Source: JABWBJ01 sp035646395 (GTDB lineage: Bacteria; Gemmatimonadota; Gemmatimonadetes; Gemmatimonadales; Gemmatimonadaceae). Taken from it: DNA of 27,045 bases. Numbering within the stretch: the stretch's first letter is position 1; every line of letters begins with the position of its first letter. Positions 15,095 to 23,481 of this stretch are shown here, piece after piece. The position numbers were made by a program, and so were the translations under genes. The stretch lies in assembly GCA_035646395.1 (NCBI GenBank), contig DASRPK010000272.1:1-27045 (forward strand), given 5' to 3'. Under the pieces are notes generated by a model. The model searched no databases, was not told the origin of the DNA, and saw only the letters and a list, made by a program, of their open reading frames with translations.

Positions 15095-17338
15095 TCAGAA
15101 CGGCTGGCCGATGGAAAACTGGAACGTCAGCCGGTTCCAGAAACTCGATGCGCGCCTCGGTGCATATGTCGCGGGACAGTCGCCTTCATCGATCTGCCGC
15201 GGCGCCTCGCCCGGAACCACCCGGACGCGCAGCGTGTTGCCGGGACTCACGCAAATCAGGTTGCCTGACAAGTCGGTGATGTAGGCAGGTCCGAGCGGCC
15301 TGCGATACGCGTTATAGCCGACGTCGATGCGCACCGGTCCCACCGGCGTAAAGATTCGAAGCCCGACGCCGGGCGTGACGCGGATGTCCGAAAAATTCAC
15401 GCCGGTACCGGCACGCCCGCGGTTCCACACCTGGCCGGCGTCGATGAAGAGCGCGTATTGCGCCAGCTCCGGGTACCCCGGCGCGCGGCGGCGCAGCTCG
15501 ATATTGGCCACGATGACGTTGTCGCCACCCGTTGGCACCGTGCGGTCACCGCGCAGAGTATCCGCCACCCAGATTTGCAGCGAGTCGTGTCCGGGAACGG
15601 TCGTGGAGTCGACGCCATTGGGGATGTAAATCGCCGGACCCATCTCGTTCTGCCGGAAGCCGCGGACACTGTTCGGGCCACCGGCATACAAGCGCTCCTG
15701 CAACGGGATGAAGGTCGGCGTCGACTGACCTGTGAGGTCAAGGCGCGAGCCTAACACCGTGCCCGCGCGAAACCGCGCCACAAACGTGCCACCTAACGCT
15801 TCATTGTAATACGTGGCGTCGAACGTCGCGCGGTTGAAGCTCGCGTCCTTGTTCGAGCCGACCACCGGTGAGGCATGGCGCAGGTCGAGCCGGAGAACCG
15901 TGCCTGACGAGGGACTCGTCGGGTTGTTCACCCGGGTCCGCGTCGCGGCCCATCCCACCACTGCACTTCGCGTGTACCGTTCGAGCCGCTCGCGGGCTTC
16001 CGTCTCGCACACATTGAACACCGCGCAGAAAAACGCCGGCTGCGCCGCCGTCTTGCCGTATTCGAGCTGGTAGGACCACGACATCGGTAGACTGCCGCCA
16101 ATCCCCTGCTGCGCCGACGCGATCACACCGATCGGCGTGTCGCGAAGGTACGCCTTGAACTCGGACCGAAGCTCGCTGTACACCGAAATCGTGGGGATGA
16201 TATGAAGTCCGAAGAGCGCCGCCTGTGAGAGCGACGCACCGACGTAGTAGTTAAGCGTGTCGCTGACTTCGTCTTTCAGCAGCTCACTCGTGCACAAGCC
16301 TTCGGCCCATTCCGTCGGCGCGGACGTGCCGATCTTGGATAGGCGCCCGTTGAGGTCGAGCCGGCGCAAGCCAAGGAAGTTGAAGTTCGTGTAGTTCACC
16401 TGGGTTCTTAGACAGTCCAGGTTCGCCCAACCGATTGATGCGCGTGTGGCGAGGAGCTCCGACTCGTTGAGCGAGACCCGGATGTTCATGAGGCTATCGC
16501 CGGTCATGCCGGTGGTGTCGACACCGACAAACCGGAACGCCTCAGTCGCAAACAGTCCCCGTCCAGCTCGCTGGAGGGCACTTTCATTATATAGGTCGCC
16601 CTCCTTCACCCCGAGCACTTCGCGTACGCGTTGGGTATCCACCCGCGCAGGACGCTTGTCGTTGACCGGCTTCGGCACAGGGATATCGATCTTGCCGATC
16701 CAGGATTTCGGCCCGGGAATGATCACATATTGGACCGTCGCGCGATGTTGCGAAGGATATTGGTCGAAGTTTCTGAGCACCTCGGCGCGCGGGAACCCCC
16801 GGTTCAAGAGCCGCCTTCGAATAGTGTCGCGCGCTGCTTCGAGAACGAGGTTGTCGAAGCGGTCACCCACTTCCACGGGCAGGTCGTCGACGAACCGCGC
16901 CGAGTCGGGAACGGCCGCCGGCTCCCAGACAATGGACACCGAATCCATCAACATCGGTTGCCCTTCGGTGATCCGGTATTCGACAGCCACTTTCCGTCCG
17001 CCTAACGGCCGGATGGACGGCTTGATCCGGACGTCGGGGAACCCCGTGCGGCGATAGTAGTAGTCCAACCGCGCCGAGTCTTCGACCAGGGCGGCGAGGG
17101 AGTCGAGGCAGTACTTCTGTCCCAGAATTCGGAACGTGCGCCGCCAGAAGCTCGATGCGGTTGTCGCGATACCGCGTTCGAGTGCGTACGACGTGTGGGT
17201 CTCATTGCCGATGAATTTCAGTACCCGGACCTCCTGGTCCGTCGGCTTATCGCACGCTACGTCTGCCTCGCGCTGGGCAGAGGCCGTAGTCGCGAGCGCC
17301 GATACCAGGGCCACCGCGAGTAGGGCCGCCCGCTGCAT
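15095..17338 (-). CDS. BamA/TamA-family outer-membrane protein (Omp85)
   Basis: 747 residues. The signal peptide is 'MQRAALLAVALVSALATTASA'. Residues ~35-310 hold POTRA-type units: 'QEVRVLKFIGNETHTSYAL', 'DYYYRRTGFPDVRIKPSI', 'VEYRITEGQPMLMDSVSI', 'LLNRGFPRAEVL' and 'VKEGDLYNESALQRAGRGLFATEAFRFV'. The rest is a beta-barrel with the Omp85 loop-6 signature 'GGPNSVRGFRQNEMGP' (around residues 560-575), the 'ANIELRRR' strand and the terminal 'LTFQFSIGQPF' ending in phenylalanine. It should insert or transport proteins or lipids at the outer membrane together with the TamB-like protein encoded 2 bp downstream. Its start is 2 bp after the stop of the response-regulator gene. BamA proper is less likely, because the TamB partner is adjacent and the POTRA region is relatively short. 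Confidence 0.93.
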   Translation of the reverse strand: MQRAALLAVALVSALATTASAQREADVACDKPTDQEVRVLKFIGNETHTSYALERGIATTASSFWRRTFRILGQKYCLDSLAALVEDSARLDYYYRRTGFPDVRIKPSIRPLGGRKVAVEYRITEGQPMLMDSVSIVWEPAAVPDSARFVDDLPVEVGDRFDNLVLEAARDTIRRRLLNRGFPRAEVLRNFDQYPSQHRATVQYVIIPGPKSWIGKIDIPVPKPVNDKRPARVDTQRVREVLGVKEGDLYNESALQRAGRGLFATEAFRFVGVDTTGMTGDSLMNIRVSLNESELLATRASIGWANLDCLRTQVNYTNFNFLGLRRLDLNGRLSKIGTSAPTEWAEGLCTSELLKDEVSDTLNYYVGASLSQAALFGLHIIPTISVYSELRSEFKAYLRDTPIGVIASAQQGIGGSLPMSWSYQLEYGKTAAQPAFFCAVFNVCETEARERLERYTRSAVVGWAATRTRVNNPTSPSSGTVLRLDLRHASPVVGSNKDASFNRATFDATYYNEALGGTFVARFRAGTVLGSRLDLTGQSTPTFIPLQERLYAGGPNSVRGFRQNEMGPAIYIPNGVDSTTVPGHDSLQIWVADTLRGDRTVPTGGDNVIVANIELRRRAPGYPELAQYALFIDAGQVWNRGRAGTGVNFSDIRVTPGVGLRIFTPVGPVRIDVGYNAYRRPLGPAYITDLSGNLICVSPGNTLRVRVVPGEAPRQIDEGDCPATYAPRRASSFWNRLTFQFSIGQPF

Positions 17339-17340
17339 TC

Positions 17341-18267
17341 TCAGGCGATTTCCACCAGGACGGTGCCCGGTCCGCGCTGTTTGGCGCGCCGCTTGACGTC
17401 GGCCGCACGCATCCCGAGGTGCTGGAGGTTGACCCAGCCATCGGGCTTCACGAGCAAGACAGCGGTTGACAGCCTGGCGAGTGGGAATCGGCGTACCTGC
17501 CCTTCGCGATCGACACCGGTGAAAGACCCGGCCTTCGCCGCGTCCTCACCGACAGCACGTTCTATTACCCGCTTCGCGCGGCTTGTGCAGTCCGCCACAA
17601 ACGTTTCAGCCTTCCCCGGTGCGGTCAGGATGATGAAGTCGTCGCCACCGATGTGGCCAACGAAGTCCTTGCCGTCGTCGCTGCCTAGCGAGTGTGACGA
17701 CTCGCGGATCGCTCCTCCCAACCCGCGAATGACTTCATCGGCGATGGCAAAGCCGAACGTGTCGGCGAACGGCTTGAAGTAATCGAGGTCCAGGTAACAG
17801 ACGGCGAACGACTCGTTCTTCTCGATACGGCCCATGATCTCGCGATCGATCGCGCGCCCGCCGGGCAAACCACTGGTCGGATTGCGATCGGACTCGCGTT
17901 GAACGAGTCGCAACAGCGCCTGGACCCGCGCGCGCAACTCCCGTGGATCAAATGGCTTGGCGAGATAATCATCGGCGCCGGCCGCGAATCCTTCGACCTT
18001 TGATTCGACGGTGCTCTGCGCGGTGAGCATGAGGATCGGAATTCGTGCCGTGAACGGGTTCGCTTTGACCCGCCGGCAGACTTCAAATCCATTCATCCCC
18101 GGCATGGCGTGGTCGAGGATGACGAGGTCCGGTTCCCGCCCTGAAATCGCAGCGAGCACAGCGTGTCCGTCTTCAACGAGGTCGACTTCATGGCCCGCTG
18201 ACCTGAACAGGTCACGGAGCATCAGGCGCATCTCTTCGTTGTCGTCGGCGAGAAGCAGGTAACTCAC
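17341..18267 (-). CDS. Response regulator with a GGDEF-like (GGDDF) output domain
   Basis: 308 residues from a GTG at 18267. The receiver domain (1-120) has the acidic pair Asp8/Asp9, phospho-acceptor Asp52 in 'DLVILDHAMPGMNGFEV', Thr82 and Lys104 in 'YLAKPFDPRELRARV'. The GGDEF-like domain (~128-305) begins 'NPTSGLPGG', retains metal-binding Asp160 in 'YLDLDYFKPFADTFGF', and has GGDDF at 207-211 in 'VGHIGGDDFIIL' in place of GGDEF/GGEEF. The fourth motif residue is therefore Asp where a catalytic Glu is normal, so cyclic-di-GMP synthesis is uncertain and the domain may be a sensor. No EAL domain is present. The frame stays open to 18603, but the GTG places the receiver core at the N-terminus. 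The Shine-Dalgarno is weak, so the start is moderately certain. Its stop is 2 bp before the Omp85 start, indicating one transcription unit. Confidence 0.9.
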   Translation of the reverse strand: MSYLLLADDNEEMRLMLRDLFRSAGHEVDLVEDGHAVLAAISGREPDLVILDHAMPGMNGFEVCRRVKANPFTARIPILMLTAQSTVESKVEGFAAGADDYLAKPFDPRELRARVQALLRLVQRESDRNPTSGLPGGRAIDREIMGRIEKNESFAVCYLDLDYFKPFADTFGFAIADEVIRGLGGAIRESSHSLGSDDGKDFVGHIGGDDFIILTAPGKAETFVADCTSRAKRVIERAVGEDAAKAGSFTGVDREGQVRRFPLARLSTAVLLVKPDGWVNLQHLGMRAADVKRRAKQRGPGTVLVEIA

Positions 18268-18394
18268 GTATCGACCGGAGTTTGCGCGTTGGGATTTAAG
18301 ACCGACTCGTAAGTTCACTGGCTGCTGCTTGCGGGTCAACAGCTTTCTGGCTTCGGCTTGTTCTGGTGGTCCATTTCGGCCGTCTCGATTCGTC

Positions 18395-18500
18395 GCGAGC
18401 AGGGGTCCTGTTCCTCCGGCGCTACGATGCCTACTAACTCTCGTGATCGTTCTAATCCAAGTGTGGCATCGTGGGCCATCGTCACAGGACCCCTGCTCGC
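18395..18500. repeat. Inverted repeat A: 17-bp perfect arms, 72-nt loop, inner stem
   Basis: GCGAGCAGGGGTCCTGT (18395-18411) is exactly reverse-complemented at 18484-18500. Inside the loop ACGATGCC (18424-18431) pairs with GGCATCGT (18465-18472), so a two-storey stem of ~105 nt can form. It lies upstream of the response-regulator gene. Confidence 0.88.
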
Positions 18501-18696
18501 TCCCTAACGTGAGTGCCCGCGAATCGGGCTCTGAGGTGGGGTTCGGGTCTTTCGATTCACAAAGCCTCGAGCCGCCGGAAGTGTGACGTGTGTCACGATC
18601 CACGAGCCTGGCTCAACGCAGTTCCCGCAGCCGAGCGCCACAGAAAGTGGATCGTAAGACCCAACCCAGAATTGATGGACGAAGGTTGTGGAGCGA

Positions 18697-18785
18697 GCGC
18701 AGGAGATCTGCCGAGCGAGTCCCGCGCAACCCGTCACTCAAAGCACACGCCGAGCGCGGAACGAGCCCCGGCAGATCTCCTGCGC
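18697..18785. repeat. Inverted repeat B: 17-bp perfect arms, 55-nt loop, inner stem
   Basis: GCGCAGGAGATCTGCCG (18697-18713) is exactly reverse-complemented at 18769-18785. An inner 6-bp stem CCGCGC/GCGCGG (18722-18727 with 18754-18759) is possible. The arm resembles the arms of repeats A and C (CAGGGGTCCTG, CAAGGGATCCTG), and each arm is itself nearly palindromic. Confidence 0.88.
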
Positions 18786-18920
18786 GAGCGACCCGCGCCC
18801 CAACGAGAACAAAGAGAAAACAAACTCGACCAATCACAACACGACGACTCACGTCACCGGTATAGCAGCTCATACCATCGTGTAAGCGCATCCCGTGTCC
18901 CGAGTGTCCTTTCTCGTTAG

Positions 18921-18944
18921 GCCGTGTGCCATTCAGTGCACGGC
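18921..18944 (+). promoter_or_regulatory. Small hairpin and strong Shine-Dalgarno before the SusC start
   Basis: GCCGTG (18921-18926) pairs with CACGGC (18939-18944), extended inward by two wobble pairs and one G-C pair around a CATTCA loop. It ends 11 nt before the ribosome site AGAGGAGG (18956-18963), which in turn lies 5 nt from the GTG start. The strength of this ribosome site fixes the start choice for the SusC gene. Confidence 0.5.
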
Positions 18945-18968
18945 TCATCACCACCAGAGGAGGACACC

Positions 18969-21965
18969 GTGCACCAAATCTTCCGTCTGCTTGCAGTAGT
19001 CGCACTCGCAACACCACTCGTCGCCTCGGCACAGGATGGGACGATCACGGGACGGGTGACCGATCGCGCTACTGGAGCTCCAATTCCGAACGCGCAAGTC
19101 ATCATCGTCGGTGGCCAGCGCGGAACGCGAACCGACGTCGACGGCCAGTACCGCCTGACCAACGCTCCGACGGGCTCTCAACGTGTGCGCGCCATGCGAT
19201 TGGGATACGAGGCGGGCGTTGCGACAGTGAACGTGACGTCGGGTGGCACCGCCACTGCCGACATTGCGCTCCAGGGCACCGTCGCACGACTCGACGAAGT
19301 CGTGATCGCCGCGACCGGCGAGTCAGAACGACGCCTCGAGACCGGGAACACCGTCGCGACCATCAACGCCGATGCAATTCCGAAGTCGGCGATCAACAAC
19401 ATGAGCGATCTCCTCTCGTCCCGCGCCGCAAGCGTCAGCGTGACGCAAACGAGCGGAACCACGGGCGGCGGATCGCGCATTCGCATCCGGGGCTCGAACT
19501 CCGTGTCGCTCACGAACGAGCCCATCATCGTCATCGATGGTATTCGAGCGAATGCTGACCCCGGCGGCAGCACCATCAGCGTCGGCGGCCAGAACCCGAC
19601 GCGTATCGATGACCTGAATCCTAACGAGATCGAGGACATCGTGATCATCAAGGGCCCGGCTGCCGCGGCCCTGTATGGAACGGCCGCCGCAAATGGCGTC
19701 GTCCAGATCACCACCAAGCGCGGACTCTCCGGCCGGACGCGTTGGACCGCGTATGCCGATGCCGGCTCGCTCAAGGAAGACACCGATTTCCCGGCGAACT
19801 ACCAGCGCATCGGCACGAACTCGACAGGCGGGCGCGTATCGCGCTGCTCGCTCCTCCTCGAGTCCGATGGTGGGTGCACGCCGAAGCCCGATTCACTCCG
19901 CGCGTACAATCCACTCGAGGACAATAGCCCCTTTGTCACGGGATACCGCGAGCAGTTCGGCGCGAGCGCTGCCGGCGGCGTCAACCTGCTCCAGTACTTC
20001 CTGGGCGCGGATTTCAGCCGCGAACAGGGCGTGTACCCGAACAACATGGCTCGTCGCGTGAACCTGCGAACGAACCTGAATGCCGAGCTCACTTCGCGGC
20101 TCACCGCCGCGGCGCGCATCGGATACGGATCGAACCGACTCGACCTGCCGCAGAATGACAACAACGACCAGGGCCCGTTAGGCAATGGCCTGCTTGGTCG
20201 CGATCCGCTGACTTCGGCGAACGGCGGCTATTTGTTCTATCCGCGCGAGGTTTTTGAGCAGATCACCACCTCGCAGTCGGTCGACCGCCTGACGGGTGGA
20301 CTCGAAGCGCGCTGGTCGCCACTGTCGTGGCTCCGCGCCAGCGGCGTCACCGGCATCGATTTCGCCAGCAGGACCGACCAGTCGATCACGCCTCCGGGCC
20401 TGATCCCCGAGCCCGATCGGCGCGCCATCGGCAACGCGACGTCCAACCCGTACTCGCTGTACACATACACCAACAACCTGAACGCCACCGCGTCGTACAA
20501 TCTGACGAGCGATCTGGATGCACAGACCTCGATCGGTGCACAGTACGTGGGCGAGCGCGTGCGCGGCACTCAGGCGTTTGGTGAAGGGCTGGCGGGCGGC
20601 ACGGGCTCAGTTGGTGGCACCACCAGTGGCTTTGCCGTCGCTGCGCAGAACAGCGATGTCATAACGCTTGGCGCGTACCTCCAGCAGCAGCTGGCGTGGC
20701 GCGACCGGGTCTTCCTCTCCGGTGCCGTTCGCGGCGACGACAATTCCGCGTTCGGCCAGGACTTCAGCTTCATCTATTACCCGGCGGCCAGTCTCTCGTG
20801 GGTGATCGGCGAGGAGTCGTTCTTCCCGCAAAACGACTTGCTCAGCTCACTCCGGCTTCGTGCCGCATACGGCCAGTCAGGTCAGCGGCCGGGCTTCCGT
20901 AACGCCATCACGTTCTTCACCGCCGTGGCGGTCAAGCGCGCCGGCAGCGACGTCGGCGCGGTGCAGTTAGGCGCGCCGGTCGGCAACTCCCTCCTCAAGC
21001 CCGAGAAGTCTGCGGAGTACGAGCTCGGTTTCGACGCGGGATTCCTCAACGACCGGATCAACTTCGAAGCCACGTATTACGACAAGACTACGAACGACGC
21101 CCTGATCCTTCGCAACCTGCCGCCCTCCAGCGGCGCAGCCAGCCGGTACGAGAACCTCGGCAAGGTGACGAACAAGGGGATCGAGGGCACGCTCAACGCT
21201 CGCGTCTTCGACTGGCGCAGCGTCCAGTTCGACCTGGCGGTCACGGCCAGCAAGAACAAGAACAAGCTGGTCCGGCTCGGCCAGGACGTGGACACGATCT
21301 TCTTCGGGCTGGGCGCCAATAACGGCGACTTCATCCAGCGGCACGCCGAAGGTCACCCGTTAGGCGGCTATTGGCAGCGGCCCATTCTGGGCTTTGAAGA
21401 CGCGAACACCGACGGGATCATCGGCGCCGACGAAGTCACGCTCGGCGACGAGGCGGTGTTCCTGGGCCAGCCGTTGCCACAGCATGAGATGAGCATTACG
21501 CCGTCGCTCTCATTCCTGAAATATTTCCGCGCTCACGGCGTCCTGAACTACCGTGGTGGCTTCAAGGTCTACAATTCGACGGCGCAGTTCCGCTGCGCGG
21601 TGTTCCTCACCTGCCAGGCGGCCAATGACCCGTCGACGCCGCTGGAAGAGCAGGCGCGTGTGATGGCCAGCGCGCGGGCGAACTTCGGGCTCGACGCGAG
21701 CGACGCCGGCTTCGTGGAAGACGGCACGTTCTGGAAGCTCCGTGAACTTTCGCTGACGGCGCAGGCGCCGTCGAACTGGGCGCGCCGGTTGGGCGTCAGC
21801 GATCTCGCGCTCACCGTCTCGGGCCGCAACCTGGGCACCTGGACCGATTACACCGGTTTCGATCCGGAAATCAACTTCAACGGCACGTCGAACTTCAGCA
21901 CCGCCGAGTTCCTGACGCAGCCGCAGGTGCGGTACTGGACGATGAGGCTGTCATTTGGTTGGTAA
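18969..21965 (+). CDS. SusC/RagA-like TonB-dependent outer-membrane receptor
   Basis: 998 residues from a GTG with AGAGGAGG 5 nt upstream. After the signal peptide 'VHQIFRLLAVVALATPLVASAQ' comes a carboxypeptidase-regulatory-like domain ('GTITGRVTDRATGAPIPNAQ' to 'ADIALQ', ~24-105). A TonB-box-like 'LDEVVIAATG' follows, then the plug with 'DLLSSRAASVSV', 'RIRIRGSNSVSLTNEPIIVIDGI' and the SusC signature 'IIKGPAAAALYGTAAANGVVQITTKRG' (~235-262). The barrel includes 'AYGQSGQRPGF', 'KPEKSAEYELGFDAGFLNDRINFEATYYDKTTND' and ends 'RYWTMRLSFGW' with a terminal aromatic residue. It imports a bulky substrate across the outer membrane using TonB energy, with the SusD-like lipoprotein encoded next as the lid. 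The substrate is unknown; no hydrolase or sugar gene lies beside it. The frame is open 15 codons upstream but lacks a ribosome site there. Confidence 0.95.
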   Translation: MHQIFRLLAVVALATPLVASAQDGTITGRVTDRATGAPIPNAQVIIVGGQRGTRTDVDGQYRLTNAPTGSQRVRAMRLGYEAGVATVNVTSGGTATADIALQGTVARLDEVVIAATGESERRLETGNTVATINADAIPKSAINNMSDLLSSRAASVSVTQTSGTTGGGSRIRIRGSNSVSLTNEPIIVIDGIRANADPGGSTISVGGQNPTRIDDLNPNEIEDIVIIKGPAAAALYGTAAANGVVQITTKRGLSGRTRWTAYADAGSLKEDTDFPANYQRIGTNSTGGRVSRCSLLLESDGGCTPKPDSLRAYNPLEDNSPFVTGYREQFGASAAGGVNLLQYFLGADFSREQGVYPNNMARRVNLRTNLNAELTSRLTAAARIGYGSNRLDLPQNDNNDQGPLGNGLLGRDPLTSANGGYLFYPREVFEQITTSQSVDRLTGGLEARWSPLSWLRASGVTGIDFASRTDQSITPPGLIPEPDRRAIGNATSNPYSLYTYTNNLNATASYNLTSDLDAQTSIGAQYVGERVRGTQAFGEGLAGGTGSVGGTTSGFAVAAQNSDVITLGAYLQQQLAWRDRVFLSGAVRGDDNSAFGQDFSFIYYPAASLSWVIGEESFFPQNDLLSSLRLRAAYGQSGQRPGFRNAITFFTAVAVKRAGSDVGAVQLGAPVGNSLLKPEKSAEYELGFDAGFLNDRINFEATYYDKTTNDALILRNLPPSSGAASRYENLGKVTNKGIEGTLNARVFDWRSVQFDLAVTASKNKNKLVRLGQDVDTIFFGLGANNGDFIQRHAEGHPLGGYWQRPILGFEDANTDGIIGADEVTLGDEAVFLGQPLPQHEMSITPSLSFLKYFRAHGVLNYRGGFKVYNSTAQFRCAVFLTCQAANDPSTPLEEQARVMASARANFGLDASDAGFVEDGTFWKLRELSLTAQAPSNWARRLGVSDLALTVSGRNLGTWTDYTGFDPEINFNGTSNFSTAEFLTQPQVRYWTMRLSFGW

Positions 21966-21970
21966 CTGCA

Positions 21971-22103
21971 GGCTGCGTGCTGATTGCTGATTGCTGATGC
22001 ATGTGCAGCGTGCTTGAGCAGAGTGCTTGAGCAGAGTGCTCAGCAGCACCAGCACAAGCACGCAGCAGAAAACGCAGTAGCAATCAGCAATCAGCACGCA
22101 GCC
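21971..22103. repeat. 25-bp perfect inverted repeat with nested elements between SusC and SusD genes
   Basis: The arms at 21971-21995 and 22079-22103 are exact reverse complements over 25 bp and contain the 7-bp word GCTGATT in tandem. Inside, a second stem GCGTGCTTG/CAAGCACGC (22008-22016 with 22055-22063) encloses two perfect copies of GTGCTTGAGCAGA (22010-22022, 22023-22035) and a degenerate third. The element fills most of the 177-bp gap, starting 6 nt after the SusC stop. No T-run follows, so it probably acts on mRNA processing or stability. Confidence 0.9.
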
Positions 22104-22142
22104 ATCAATTCGAACTCTCTGCTCTCAAACGGAGCCCCAAAA

Positions 22143-23465
22143 ATGAGCAAGCATATAGGACATTGCACCGGAGGAGTGTTGATCGCACTCGCGGTTAGCG
22201 CGTGCAGTCCCGACCGTCTCCTCGATGTTCGCGACGTCGACGTCCTCGATCCTCGTACGCTGAACACCAAGGAAGCGCTTCCGACTCTTCTCGCTGGATC
22301 GCTATCAGCGTTCCAGATCGCGTACAGTGGTGCCGGTGATCTCTCCAATGGTGGTCATGAAGGCGTGGTGAACATGTCGGGTCTACTGACGGACGAGTTC
22401 ATTCACGCCGAAACGTTCCCCGATCGTCAGGGCGTCGACGTGCGCAGCATCGCACCCGGCAACGGGTCAGTGAAGGGCGTGTTCTTCGATCTCGCCCAGG
22501 CACGCGCGCTGGCTGACCTGACGAGCGCACGGTACAACACGTTCGATCAGGGCGCGGAAGGTCACTCCGAGGTACTGTCGCTTTCGGGATTTTCGTACTT
22601 GTTGTTCGCCGAACAGTTCTGCTCCGGCGTTCCGTTCAGCACACTGACGGACGACGGTGTGGAATTCGGCCAGCCACAGTCACGCGATGAGATTCTCGCG
22701 ATCGCGCTCGCCAAGTTCGATTCGGCGCTGACGTTCGCACTGGATCACGAGAACGAAGACCTGGAAAACCTCGCGCGCGTCGGTCGGGGTCGCGTGTTGC
22801 TGAACCAGGGCAACTTTGCGCAGGCCGCGGCAGCGGTGACCACGGTGCCGACGAGTTTCGCGTACACGATCCAGGGATCGACGAATTCGGCACGCCAGAA
22901 CAACGGCATCTGGAACTACACCGTCAACTTCTTCGGCTTCAGCGTACCAGACCGCGAAGGGACGAACGGCTTGAACTGGCGTTCGGCCAACGACCCGCGC
23001 GTCCCGTGGCTCAACACGGGCGAGGTTGGGTTCGACGGCGAGACGGATTATTACATGCAGCAGGAATATCCGGACAAGGAATCGGAAACGGTTCTCGCGT
23101 CCGGCATCGAGGCGCGGCTTATCGAAGCCGAGTCCGCGTTGCAGGGCGGAAACGCGACGACAGCATTTCAGATCCTCAACACGTTGCGTCAATCACAAGG
23201 GCTGTCGACACTGGCCACGCCTGGCACCGCCGCTGCTCGCATTGATGCGCTGTTCCAGGAGAGGGCGTTCTGGCTCTACCTGACGGCACACCGGTTGGGT
23301 GATATGCGGCGATTAATCCGTCAGTACGGTCGCACGGAGTCCACGGTGTTCCCGGTCGGTGAGTATCACAAGGGCGGCGCGTACGGGTCCGACGTGAACT
23401 TCCCGGTGTCTTCGGATGAGCGGAATAATCCGAACTTCGAGGCGTGCCTGGATCGGAACGCGTAG
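22143..23465 (+). CDS. SusD/RagB-like outer-membrane lipoprotein
   Basis: 440 residues. The ATG at 22143 has CGGAG 8 nt upstream. A lipoprotein signal, 'MSKHIGHCTGGVLIALAVSAC', places the lipidated Cys at residue 21. The body is helical with TPR-like repeats typical of SusD ('FDSALTFALDHENEDLENLARVGRGRVLLNQGNFAQAAAAV'). The C-terminal 'ALFQERAFWLYLTAHRLGDMRRLIRQYGR...VFPVGEYHKGG' matches the conserved end of the family. It caps the SusC-like barrel at the cell surface and binds the ligand. At 440 residues it is shorter than the ~500 or more common in Bacteroidota. A longer in-frame ATG at 21984 would read through the intergenic hairpin and has no lipobox at the right place, so it is rejected. 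Transcription should end at the terminator 17 bp downstream. Confidence 0.93.
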   Translation: MSKHIGHCTGGVLIALAVSACSPDRLLDVRDVDVLDPRTLNTKEALPTLLAGSLSAFQIAYSGAGDLSNGGHEGVVNMSGLLTDEFIHAETFPDRQGVDVRSIAPGNGSVKGVFFDLAQARALADLTSARYNTFDQGAEGHSEVLSLSGFSYLLFAEQFCSGVPFSTLTDDGVEFGQPQSRDEILAIALAKFDSALTFALDHENEDLENLARVGRGRVLLNQGNFAQAAAAVTTVPTSFAYTIQGSTNSARQNNGIWNYTVNFFGFSVPDREGTNGLNWRSANDPRVPWLNTGEVGFDGETDYYMQQEYPDKESETVLASGIEARLIEAESALQGGNATTAFQILNTLRQSQGLSTLATPGTAAARIDALFQERAFWLYLTAHRLGDMRRLIRQYGRTESTVFPVGEYHKGGAYGSDVNFPVSSDERNNPNFEACLDRNA

Positions 23466-23481
23466 TTCATCTGTTCAGTGG

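Larger units (their letters stand above)
18268..18968. other. 700-bp divergent intergenic region with two long inverted repeats
   Basis: This region lies between the response-regulator start and the SusC start. Open frames here have no recognisable content and no ribosome site. It holds the two long inverted repeats listed separately (18395-18500 and 18697-18785). It then has an A-rich stretch at ~18800-18840, a small dyad GGTAT-N8-ATACC (18859-18876), and a hairpin at 18921-18944 just before the SusC ribosome site. Promoters for both directions must lie here, but I cannot assign -35/-10 boxes with confidence. Confidence 0.7.

Noticed and set aside
18268..18603. N-terminal extension of the response regulator
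   Set aside because: The frame is open, but these 112 codons overlie inverted repeat A, have low-complexity content and precede the normal receiver start. The GTG at 18267 is the natural beginning.
21984..22142. N-terminal extension of the SusD-like protein
   Set aside because: It translates the intergenic hairpin and would bury the lipoprotein signal 53 residues into the protein.
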